NCBI GenBank assembly: GCA_003342815.1
Contig: PTEX01000012.1
Coordinates: 3,395,761-3,459,760, forward strand
Length of the DNA: 64,000 bases
Direction of reading: 5' to 3'
Source: Eudromia elegans
Lineage: Eukaryota > Chordata > Aves > Tinamiformes > Tinamidae
Every line of letters starts with the position of its first letter. Position 1 is the stretch's first letter. The notes beneath the pieces are model-generated. The model saw only the letters and a list, made by a program, of their open reading frames with translations, did no database searches and was not told the origin of the DNA. The position numbers were made by a program, and so were the translations under genes. Below are positions 49,906 through 62,186 of this stretch, in pieces.

Positions 49906-52900
49906 AAGAATTCTCTGTACTCTTACATGTAAGCTAGTTTGAGAAAAAGCAGGTACGTAGGAATTGTTTCATAACTATGCATTCTCCGCAGCATTCCTGC
50001 AGCACTGAAATTCTCATTTTCATGCACTGAATTAAAATAAGTTTTCAGTTACGGCCATTGGTCAGTGATCCTGCATAGAGCAGATTCAGTGGACTTCAAC
50101 CTGCATAACTGGATAAAATTTAAGGGGATTGTGACCTTCAGCTACACCTTTGTACAATGTTTGGTAGGCTATTTGATGCACCGATGACTTGGAAAACCAA
50201 TTGATCATCCTACTAATAAGCATTGTCAAGTTTCTGGAGAAAGTCAAGTTCCAGCTTCTAGCTGGAACAAATAATACATACACCTGCTAGAAGCTAGATC
50301 CTTCCTTAGACTCTGTTGTTGACATCAACCTTCACACTAAAATAATTTTCTGATTCTTTGCTCCTTTTCCAGAGTGAGATAATTTCTATAATGTTTATCA
50401 CAGCACATAAACATAGTTTTGCTCATCCCATTGTTCAGATTCACTCAGGGAAAGAAAGCTGTCAGCACCTTTCCTGTACTTACTCTATTAATATTAAAGA
50501 GCTATTTCACATAAGTTTATTATATTGATGTCTGTAAATGCCTTTGAAAAAAAGATTTGCAAGGTAGGATATTATCCTTCAACTCTATCCAAAGAGAGTA
50601 AAATATATTTTCTATTAGAATATTATACTTTATCCTGTAAAGGTCATCTCGGCTTGCAGATAGATTCTCTGCTCCTGTGCCTACATAGTTCACTCAGCTG
50701 AAAAGATGATAATATAATAAAAGAAGAAGAGACAAATAATGCTAGTCCATCTTCGAAAGCAAACCTTTTCATTCCATGTTTTGCTATCATTAACTGAAAA
50801 ATTCTTTTCTTGGCATATGAAAACACAGACAAAACTGAAGTACTTTTTTGGTGTTTGAATATTGCGGTAAGTCAGCATATCTTGCCTTCAGGCTATGAAA
50901 AACACAAAAAATCTAGAACAAATTATATGTAGATTTCAGAGAATTATTTGGATCTGTTTTTTAAAGTCTGTTTCTGTGTAAACACTCATTCCCAATTATT
51001 TGTTTGCACTTCAGTTTGTTTTCCATATGTTTTCTATGAAGTTTGAACCTTGTAGCACTGTTAGGTGCTGCTGTGGATCAGTCATGTGCCAGGCTCAACA
51101 GTCTGTAATACTTTGTCACGTCCAAAACATAAACTCATGCTTGTGCTCAGAGCAGAGCAGATGTTACTATTTACAATTGATTCTAACACAAAGAATCACA
51201 ATGGTGAAATAAGTTAATAAAAAAGAATTTGGCTCAGATTGATGCATACCTGGATGATAATAGATTGAAATCTTATTTGCTGATTGGGGAAAAAAAACCT
51301 AATATGTTTTGTTAAAACTATATTATAGTAAGCAACATTTCCTGTAAATTAGGTTTTGCAATAATCACTAGGTTGCAAGTTTGTTCACCAGATATGTCCT
51401 AAAAAAGTTGTGTTCAGAGGGAAAGTGGCTAAACTAACAATCTCTACAGCATGTACTCCCTCTGTTCCTTATTCTGCTTCTAGCTCAAAGCTGCATTTCT
51501 TTCATCTTGATTCTCAAGCTTTCTCTCCTGCCTCGCAACATGGAAATCACTCAGGGTAGGGGCAGGAAGATATCAAAAGAAAGGCAGAGTCATATCCTAC
51601 CGCTACCCACCTCCTGTTCAGTAGCCTTTTGTCACAATCTCTTCACTTGCATGGCTTTTCATGAAGGATGGTTATTGCCAGGAGACTCATTAACAGTGTT
51701 GCCTAATGGAGTACTGTTGCATTCCAATGCACCACATCAAGAATTATTTTTAGTGGGACCTGCAACGCCACATGAGCACTACATTGCTTCAAGTCCTCTC
51801 TTATTATGCAGCAGGAAAGGATAGTAACATCAGACAAGGTTTAAGCCCAACTTCACTACCATCACAGTACTAAGTACTAAGGACCACAGTAAGCCTGGTC
51901 CTTAGCACAGAAAATATCAATCCCTAACACTCTGAGATAAGGAAATTTGGAATTAAATTGATATCTTTCATACCAAGTTTCCACATTCTATTTTAATGTC
52001 TTTTAACATAGAGGTTGTTCTTGGTATTTAAACCTTTATGGAGACAAATACAAGGGCTGTTTGTCATAGTCTTTGTTACTAAATTTTTGGGCTGTGACAT
52101 TGAATTTAATTTCCCCATTGCACTCTACAATACCTGTCAAGGAAACTAGGAAATATGTGCTTGTCAGGTGTGACCAAAATATTTCTCTCTCTCTTCACTC
52201 CTGTGAATAGACAGTATACTGTATGTATATGAAGATATGGGACCCCTCTATGGTTTGCATCTTTTTTTAAAATGTTTTCTTATTCTTAAGGAAAAGATTT
52301 CACTTTCGACCAGGTCAAATCTCATCCCAAAGAAATCTACTGTAAAAGGTTGAATTTATATTCCTTTTCTTAGAACAAAGTTTTCACAGTTCTTTTAAAG
52401 ACTGTGTAAAGATAACAAGGGGATTATGGTGTTTGAGTAATTATTACATTTTTTAAAGCTTACTAGCAAAAGAGTCTATTCAAAAACAGGGTGTACAGTT
52501 GTCATCCTTTTAACTGCTTGTTAAGGCAACAACAAGAATAATCACGTTAAACTGTAGCATAAGCAAGCACAACTCTGGCTGATATCTGAAGTTTTTATGC
52601 CTATGCGCATCAGGATTGATTTCTTCTGCAAGCTGCTACAGTTATCAACATGGTTATTAGCTTATAAAGGGAGTTCACACACAAGAAAATGTCATGGGTC
52701 TGTGGATCTCAGTAGTACAGTGTGCTGCAAGTCCACTGATCCACTGAATGGACTGCAAAATAGCTCTGGATGGCAGAAGTGTGCCTGCTGAGTGCTCATG
52801 AAGTAGGAGATCTTAGCATACATCGATTTTTCCTTTATAATATGCTAGTGGCTAAATGATAGCCACCACTTAACTAGTAATATTAGAAAATATTTTTTTA

Positions 52901-55900
52901 GGAAATGAGATACTTGGGTTCAGTGCTCTCTCAAGCTTAAAAGATGTAAGTCCCAAACTCCTTGAAGAATAGAAGCTTCCCAAATTAAAAAAGAAGTGAC
53001 AATGCTTGAGGAACAGAAGAGACTGCAGTGGTCATCTTCACCCTGCCATTCCTCCTCTGTCCAGTAATGTGGGCCAAGGAAAAGAGAAGTCCAAAGGAAG
53101 ATATTGTCTCTACAGAGACTCATACCTCAATGATTAAGTTATTTTCGTGAAGGGAGAGACACCTGAATTCAAGAGCCCCCCTGAAGGGCTGTTTTTGCTT
53201 TCTGGAAAGTGACTTTTTTCATGTGAAATAGTCTGTAGAGGAAGACTAACTACCTGTCCAGGTTTTAGATGTCATTCTGGCTCAGTGTATTAAGAGTCAA
53301 GTGATTCAAAACTGGATGTGCAGACCTGTGCCTTTGTTAAATATCCTGTGCATAGTTTAAATAAATAAATAAATGTCTGGTATATGCAGTAGCCTGTAAG
53401 TCCTTTTGGTTAGATTGTCGAACTTCCAACATTTCATACAGAAGGTGTAAATTTTCTATAGTAGGACTAGTAAGTGATAAAACTAATAGAAAGAGAATTA
53501 TGTAGAAAATGCAATATATTTTAAAATCTTTCACAATGTAGACATCTCAGAAATGAGTGCATTTAATAGGCAAAAGAGAATATTTCAAATATTTTCATCA
53601 CCATTCAAATTAACACAAAACAAATTTGTAAAGCATATAGAATGACTCTGCAAAAGGTGTTTTCTACTGAACTTACTTCATATTGCAAAGCTTACTCCTA
53701 ATTATTAAAATTATGTGATTGCTTCAACATCCATTTATTTCCCACTCCATGCTGCTCTTCATAAATTACCAAGCAGTTTCTTTAACATATATACTGTCAG
53801 TATGTACAAAAACCTTACTGCTTATTAAACATATTACTTGTTTTAGAGTGGTGTATAATTATTAAGAAATAATGGAGTATACCTACCCTTATATTACATT
53901 TTAGCCATTGATGAGGATGGATTAGCATATCCTACTCCATTTAAATGCCAAAATGCTGAAGTTGGCTTATTCATCAGTAACTGATTTTTCTGTGATTAAT
54001 GTCTGCGGTATGTTTAGCTGCTTGGTGAATACTTGAGTTTATTCTGAATTAGGCACTGAATTCTACAAGAAAGAAGAATTGCTGCTGGTGTTAACATTTT
54101 GCACTAATTATATTTGCAGTCCATTTGGCAAAAGTTTTATATCCCAGAGTCATTTTTAAAAATACTCAGGATTAATCAAGTTACCTGAGTTGGGCCACTG
54201 CAATTAAATCAGTTAGGCTTCTTGGCTGTTGAGCTGCATCAGTTTGGTTAGGCTTGTCTAACCAGAGCAGATCCTCTGCTCAGAAACTTCCATGAGGATT
54301 TCTTTCTTGTTAGGTACTATGTCTTGCTGTGTCTTACTATAGTCCTACAGCACAGAAGTCTGTGGAATCAGTAAATGATTTGGGAATCTGACCTTCAAAG
54401 CACAATTTGCTGGAGAGATGTCATACAGTCTAAATTCTGTGGAAAATGCAGCTTTTTTTTTTCTTTTTCTGTTATTTTTTTCCTGGAGGAAAGCATAAGA
54501 TCTGTCATCAGGTAGGAGCACTTCAATATTTTACTTTGACTGTTTTTTTTCTGTTGATGTTTCAGTCTGGAAGAATTGATGGCTAGCATAACCTTATGAT
54601 ATTTAAACTATAGCTTCACAATCAGGTTAACATGGTACCTTGCCCATGTAAACAGTAGTCCTGCTTCAGTTCTCTTACACAATGCAAAATGATCGGAGAT
54701 TTGACCCAATAAACTCTTCTCTTTAGATTAATTCTGACAGCATCGAGTCCTCAGTTTACCATATGGCTGTACCCATTCAAGCATTCCAGAGCATGGCCAG
54801 CATAGTGATGGGGCATCCTCTTCTGATGCTAGTGCCAGCTTAGGTCAACTTCAACTGACAGACAGGCAGGTATTATTTTTGCTTATTTGTAGCTAATCCT
54901 TCTTGCAAATATTTTTATCCATTAACTGTAAGTAAGAACACAGAAATTGCTCTCTAGGACCTGACTGATCATTATATCTCAATTATAAGTTACAGTTCTG
55001 GGGAGATTTCTCCATGTGGTGTGTATGTGTCTTCACTTTCTACCCTCTACATTCAGCTGAGTACTGGGATTACCTCTGTATCACAACCAAATACGGGTTC
55101 AGAAATCCCTTGCCTTTAGGGAAAGCTGCAATAGATTATCACAAGAAAAAAGGAAATGATGGACTCCTTCCTTCAAAGGAAAATAAGTTAGCATTTATTA
55201 GCTAAAAGGTGGATTATACTTTAAAGTGTCTAATTCTTTCTCTTTCTGTACTCTAGGGGAAGGGTATAGGCTCAAATCAAGACAAAAAAGATTTAATTAG
55301 AAATTTGTTCTCATTCAGTGTCTTCTTTCTTAGAGAATCTTTTAATTTGAAATTAAAACAACCCCAAGAATATGCTGCCCCAGTACAGAATTTTCATGTA
55401 TCAACCACTCAATGACAACAAATTACTTTTTCTATATAAAACCCACATGTGATTACCCATTTTTCTACCACATTTACCAATATATATCGATCATAGCAGC
55501 ACATTGCAGCAATGAATTCCACTGTTTAGCTGTATATTTATTAGTTTTAAATTTTCCCCTTCAAAATTCCTTTCTTTTTATTCTCTTCATATGGGAAAGG
55601 GAGAACAACAATTCTGTTCTATTTCCCTACATCATTATTTAGTAGCTTATCACAGTCCTTACAGTCTCAGTCTTTTGAGCCTATTAACATTTTATACAAC
55701 AATAAAGTATCTCTAGCTTAGGGTTTCACAGCCAATTTCTAAAATGAAAAATCATTTTCTTCGCATTTGTTTTACTGCAGTGCCTTCTAATACAGATTCT
55801 GTATTTTCTGCTCTTTAAGAATGCTTAAAAGTGTTATTTTGTGTGCCCACTGCCACCTGTGCTTTATATGTATTGCTGACTAGAAGAGGTTCAGAGACTG

Positions 55901-58900
55901 TTTCCTGGCCTCAAGGCCAGATGGAGCACATTGGCTGGGATCCATTAGCTTTGCAAGCTTATCCTGTTGTCGTCTTGGAGTGAAGCAGGTAGAATAGTCC
56001 AAAGTATAGCTGGTGAGCTAAAAATTAAATAACGAAGATAATCCTAAGTTTTATATGTGAACTCGTGTCCTTGATCTTGTATTTATCAATACAGTTATTG
56101 CCATATACATCATGGAAAGACTTTACATCTGTGAACTTTACTGCTTGACTGAGTCATTCTGACAAGCAAGAGATTGGACATTTTGGCTCTACTTTAGAAG
56201 CTTAAATAATGAATATCTATCTAAGGTAGAAAATGCTGGAAAGAGAGACAGGAAGTCAAATCAAGATTTGTCTTATAAAGCAGGGATCTTAATAGCTAAA
56301 CCGCTATTGGCCACAATTAATGATAACAGCAAACATAAAAGGTGTACTACTATACCACAAGGCAGAGAGCAATTACATTATTAATTGACAGTGCTAAAAA
56401 AAATTATATAGTTAATTCAAATTAATTATTTGTATGGCTAAAAATATGTATCTTGGCTCTAGGGCAAGGATAAGGCCCAAGTCTTTAATGTAATTTTGGT
56501 TTGGAGATTTTGTACTGGGATACAGTGGGTCTGAAAGGTGAATAATACTTTGCACATTGTGTGTGAATGTGTATGTGACAGGAATGGGGCAAGAGCAGGA
56601 AAGATTTTTGCTTGCATCATATGAGATTTTAAATAGCTTGCCACACTGCAAAAGTTGCAAAGCTTATCTGCAAAAAAGACAAATAATGGACAAAAGTTAC
56701 CCTTAGGAAATTATTCATTAAAGGGCTTCTCTGTCCTGGATTATAAAATCACAACAATGACAACTAATCATGAAAACTACAAGTGAGATGTCACCAGTGG
56801 ATATAGAAACAAGCAAACAAAGGAAAAAGCAAGCTTGAAGTTAATCAAGAGAGGCCAGAAAAATAAATGAACTGTGAGACATATTTAAGTACCATAAACA
56901 TTTGCCATAGTGTTGATTTGCCAGGAAAACTTAATCATTACAGGGGCTACACCCCAGGCATACACTTGAGACTAAATAATGAGCACATTTAGTCAATGAA
57001 ACAAGCAAAAGCAAGGTTTCGCCAAGAGAAGAGACAAGAAATCTATTCCTTCCCAGCAAAATGATAAATAACCTACCATTAATGCCCCAATGGAAAATGC
57101 TGCAGAAAGGTCATAATGTAATAGCTTATTCCAGGCTTCCCAATAAATGGCAAAAAAAGAAAATGAAAAAGAACTTTGACCAAAATAAGAACAAAATATA
57201 AAAATAGGAATAAAACAGGAAAGCTCTAGTACCAGATTTTGTAGTAGCCCCTTGCCATAAATGTTTACCTTTTCAATGATAGAATTGGCACTACAATTCT
57301 CTCCTCTATGCACTTTTTCTCTCTCTCTCTTTTTTTTTTTAATCTCAAGAAGAAATAGGTATTAATTGACTGCAAATAAAAGTAAGAAGCTGGAAATCTT
57401 AAAACAAGTTAATCAAGTGAATTAATAAAACAATCTTCTACGTGAAGTAATGAGAACAATCATTTTGTTTCTGGGTGTATCTTACCAGATTTCCTAACTG
57501 GAAAATTTGATGGTAACAGGGTTCTCCTTCATCCTGGACATCTTTTCCATTTTTTTATGGAATTCCTGCTCCAGGGATGGGGCTGTTTTTATCATTCTGT
57601 CTGTCAATTTTTCTGCTAACTATAATTCTTTGTTTTAATGATTTAAATTTAAAAGCTTTTTAAATTCAGCTCCCCATGTGGAGAGGGAACTGGAATTTGA
57701 TAGAAGGTGTTTTGATTTAACTTTATTGATGGAAATGTAAATAATAAATCATATTCACCAGAGAGCTCAAATCTGTAGTTTTGGAAAAGAAAAAGAAGAC
57801 ATGAGCATGGTCGAGAATAAAGAGTTTAATTTTCAGAGAAGTACAGCAGTATTTCTTATTTCTTACAGCCAAAACACTGTTAAAATGACACCCATAGATG
57901 ATGCTTTGTTAGCATTGCTATTTATATCACCTGCAAAAGCATTGAAAGAACTATGATAATTGGTGCAGCATGGTGGATTCAAGATTTTTTTCAGACTTCA
58001 CACCACACCATCTGTAACCTGATGAAAGGAGACATTTTCACAGTTTCAGTCACTGCCCAATGAACTCCATGTGTCCAGTCTCTGTAATAACAAGTGTTTC
58101 TGAGAAGAAATTTTTTTTTTAATTTTTTTGATTCTAAAATCATAAGTAAAACAGAAATTTCCATCGCTATATCCAATAACACATCTAACAGCATGCTTTC
58201 ATATGAGATGTCTGTGGCTATATGTCTTTGATGCATGGAGGAAAGTTGTTGTTTAGGTAAAATTGAGCAAGCAAAAAGCAAGGAACACTTTCTTCACATT
58301 AAGAGTTGTCACTTCTATCTCATTATTGGTTCAGATAGATGGATTTTAATTTCAAATGCAACATTGGCCTCTCAGGTTTGCCAGCAAGGCTCTGAATATA
58401 TAGATATTATACAGTGATCATTGATACACTGAAAACTCTATTGCTGAATTAAAGAACTGTATTTCCACTAGCTATAAGAAGAATAATTCCAGCTATCAGA
58501 TGAAGTTCAATATTGGCTGCTCATGAAAAAAGTATAACAGTGGTCCACATATAGAACACATCACAAAATATTTGGTGCCAGCTTCCAGCTATCAAATTAT
58601 CAATCTGAGGAAGATATGGCATTTACCTAGGCAAGTTTAATAGCTTTTGATAGCTGTGTCATCCATGGTAGACATTTTCTGATCCTTTACGAAGCCATTT
58701 ATATTTTGGCTACACAAAATATTGAACGACAACGAGGTCTCAAATTAAACGTGTTCTGTGTTGACAAATTATTTTGTATCAATTCTCTGTTTTTATAGTG
58801 CAAGAAGTAGTGATCAATAGTTTTTAGTACCTTCTCAGTGCTAGTGTACTGAATCCAGTCCCTCTGAACTTGTCTATTTCAGATGCTTTGTAACTGATTG

Positions 58901-60455
58901 CAGTTGGCTGTAATAGAGAACACTTCAAGTCCTCAAACTATGTAAGAAAAAGGCAAAGAGCAATTTTTGCAATTGGCCCAGAAGGCTCAATGCTTTGCAA
59001 TGACTTTTGAAGAAAACCCTTAGTTAAACACAACAACAACAGAATACAGCTACTACACCATCAGCCTATCTTTCTGTGGGGCACACTGTCTACATCATAT
59101 CTAGTGAGGTTAAAATGTTAACAAAATTTACATTCAGGAAGAAATGGAACTTTTTGAAATTTTGCTTTCACTGAATTGGAAAGAAAATTAAGAATACATC
59201 CCAAAGTTTTCAGTTTGGCAACATTTCCATGAACTTGGTGTCAGAAGTCTCAAAAGTTTTATGACACAACTTCACTTTGATAAGAGTAAGAAACTTATTT
59301 GAAGTAAGCTAGTACTGCATTTTGACTTTCTCACATCAACTTTTATATCTCTTATTAATGTTACATAGCAAATTAATGTCAAAAGCAGAAAATCAAAGCA
59401 AGTACCCTGACCTTGGTATCTAAAGAACACATTTCAATAGTTTGTTAAAATTTTTCAGTTAAATCAATGGTCCCACAAAACCAAATGTGGATGTCCATGA
59501 ATCAGCATATTTTGGAAAAGATTCTAATATCAACTGCTTAACCAGGGCTAATTATTATTCTCTCCCTCCTACAACAGAAGTGCCAATACAAAAATAACAT
59601 ATTCTTCTATGAAATAGGATGCAGAGAGATAGGACTCAGTTACCTAGATGACCTTTGGAGTACCTATGTCCAAAATTTAGATCCTGAAACTATGTCTCAG
59701 TTCCTATCTAAAGTTTTGAGCACCTACAGGTCCTAGTGGTGGACTAAAAGTGGAAAAGCTACTTTGCAAGTTTAAGACACCCTGTTCTCAGTCTTTCATT
59801 TCACCCCTCTGCCAGTGACACCTATTATGCAACAGAGCTGGTAGAAGCGAAACAGCATCCAGACTTTGGCTGCTTAAATTCTCCGTAATTTGTCTTAGTT
59901 TATACTGATATTGAAAATAAGTGTACATGAAGAGGAACACTGAAATGGCATCCCCTTTGACACAGGACTGGTGTGAGGCATCTTGCTTTCCCTTGATACT
60001 TGATGATGGGTCTTGCCCTATTGCTGGTGCTCACAGCAATGACCTGAGCAGCACTGAGCAGTAGTGCTTCAGAGCTAGACTTTAGAACAAATCACCACAA
60101 TTATCTGCTAGAAATGAAAAACATTGAATCTGGGAAACCCATATAACTATATCCTATGACACCAGGCTGAACATTTGAGGGCTTGGGGTGCAATTTTAAC
60201 CTGTACCATAATCTGACGTGTGCAAGGCTGTACAATCAGCTAGTATGAATACCGTTGGAGTGACTGCTTAAGAAGGGGGAACAAGCAGAAAATACCAGCA
60301 TGGTAAGAGATGAATAATGAAGCAGTGATCCTGAAAGAAATGTTTGTGGAGCCACATTGTGAAGCCTTGAAACAGCTAAGTGCTTGGTGCAAGGCTAAAC
60401 ACCCGGAGTAGCATGGTCCTGCCATGGGCTCTCTGGGCCAATTAGTAGTTGTCAC

Positions 60456-60483
60456 TACTGTCCCTGTCTTACCTGGGACAGTA
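60456..60483. repeat. 9-bp perfect inverted repeat with 10-nt loop
   Basis: tactgtccc (60456-60464) pairs with gggacagta (60475-60483) around a 10-base loop. It is a small stable hairpin if transcribed. The stem is too short for a typical microRNA precursor. Confidence 0.7.
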
Positions 60484-60515
60484 CCTGCACCAAGCCAGCT
60501 GCAAATTAAGATGCC

Positions 60516-60530
60516 AAAAAAAAAAAAAAA
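60516..60530 (+). repeat. poly(A) run
   Basis: Fifteen A residues at the end of a GC-richer stretch (about 60,390-60,515). This could be the tail of an unrecognised retrocopy, but no gene-derived sequence was identified upstream. Confidence 0.7.
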
Positions 60531-61778
60531 GTGGGGAAGGAGTTCTGTAGCTTGAAACAGCTCATCTCTTCAGTGAAGAGAGGACTCAACAAGCTGGTGG
60601 GCTAGACCACTGCAGCCTGCGGTCTATGAGTGGTCAGTGTGGTCAGTGCATCTGTTGATCTTACAGACAGACTGCAAATGACCTGATCTGCCATCTTTTG
60701 AGATCAGCATACATTAAAAGGTGTTTCTGAAAGTGCCATGGCTAAATCTGTTTGGTGGCTTTACTTCCTACCCTCCCATTACATAAGTCAGAGGTAGTGA
60801 TGTGACTACATTACCTTTTTTATGGACAAGTGGGACAGGATTTCTAGCAATCAGAGCAGAATATATTGTAACATTTTGCCTCGGGTTGCTTGAAATTTGC
60901 AATAAAGAAAGTGAGAACAGCAATGCTTCAGAAAATGTTGCTGAAGTTCTTTTTTTTTTTAAGGTTTCTTTAATTACTGTTTCCTGCTGCACTAAATAGC
61001 AAGCAACGACATATGTTCACTGAGCTCCTACTGTTCTCCACGCATTTTTTAAATTTTTTTTTCCCACAATATAAAATGGGTAAAAATGTAGAGTTAGTTC
61101 ACTTATGCATGACAGGTTTGGCAGATATTGACCTAAAATTAAATAAGTTTCCAAACCAGAACACTGAACTTTTTCTGGATTTTCTGGAAATTTTACTGAA
61201 TGACTTGCATTTTTCTATTCTTCCTTCCGAGAATATATAGTATTTGTTGTTTCTTGTCCCCCTTTACTGAGGTAAGTGCAGAAAGTACAATTGGAGCACC
61301 AAAAATATAGTATTTCTGACAACTACAACTCTCCAAATGAAACTGAAAAGATGGAGAGATATCAGACTACTGGAGTTATTCCACTGATGCCATCGTAATC
61401 AGGAAGAGGAAGAAGGTTCCTCCTCCTTGGCAGAGAAGAGGGTTTCATTGAAGCTGATGAGCTTTCATCTATAGTGGAAGAAGACATGACCTTCTTCACT
61501 AGGTTTTGCATTGTTAATGCAAAAGAAGCAAACGGACTCTGGGACTTGAGTAGGCCAAACATTATTTATGATTTCTTTCTTTGCGGTTGGATAAAATTCT
61601 CACATAGAGATCAGGCTCGCTTTGTTTGCACATTAATAAAACACATAAATTAGACTAATTCCTGGTTTTTATCCCTTTTGTCATGTTGAGTCAGTGGAAG
61701 CTTCCAGGGCAAAATTCCAGCTAGAATACTTTTTCAAAAGTCATTTCTCAGGAGTAGGAGAATTGCTTACAGAACAAA

Positions 61779-62186
61779 ACATCTGGCGCATCTATGAGGA
61801 AAGATTAAGCAAGGTAGGCCTGTTTAGCTTGGAGACGAGAAGACTGAGGGAAGATCTGATAAATATGTATAAATATCTGAAGGGAGAATGTAAAGAGGAT
61901 ACGACCAAACTCTTCTTGGTGTTGGACAGTGACAGGACAAGGAGTAAAGGATATAAACTAAAACATGGGAAGTTCCATCTCCATATAAGGAAGAACTTCT
62001 TTCTCATGAGGGTGACAGAGCCCTGGAACAGACTGCCCGGAGAGGTTGTGGAGTCTCCTTCTCTGGAGATCTTCCAAACCTGCCTGGATGCCACCCTGTG
62101 CCCCATGCTCTAGGGGTCCCTGTTGGAGCAGGCAAGATGATCTCTAGAGGTCCCTTCCAACCTCAACCATTCTGTGATTCTATGAA
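61779..62186 (+). mobile_element. CR1 LINE, ORF2 C-terminus plus complete 3' tail
   Basis: The frame from about 61785 reads YEERLSKVGLFSLETRRLRE, then DLINMYKYLKG, HLHIRKNFF and WNRLPGEVVESPSLEIF, and stops at TAG 62111-62113. These are the last conserved words of CR1 ORF2, here continuous in one frame for about 110 codons. That makes it the best preserved coding stretch in the window and probably the youngest CR1 copy. A 3' UTR of about 70 bp follows, with gatctctagaggtccc and tccaacc, ending in attctgtgattctatga, the CR1 tail. The first 30 codons of the open frame (61694-61780) do not resemble CR1 and are flanking sequence read by chance. The copy is 5'-truncated, with no RT or endonuclease. 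Confidence 0.95.

Larger units (their letters stand above)
49906..61778. other. 12 kb of AT-rich non-coding DNA, no gene seen
   Basis: No supportable gene, RNA gene or named repeat. The 53590-54240 stretch is repeat-free and dense in TAAT/ATTA cores, a texture seen in conserved non-coding elements, but conservation is untested. Simple sequence includes CT-rich DNA at 57321-57340 and an A run at 60516-60530. A 9-bp inverted repeat at 60456-60483 and tandem tggtcagtg at 60631-60648 are the only local structures. Open frames of 60-106 codons here match no family I recognise. Confidence 0.55.

Noticed and set aside
61694..61778. Upstream part of the 139-codon frame leading into the CR1 copy
   Set aside because: The first 28 or so codons do not resemble CR1 and begin at a non-ATG codon. 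They are flanking DNA that happens to be open.
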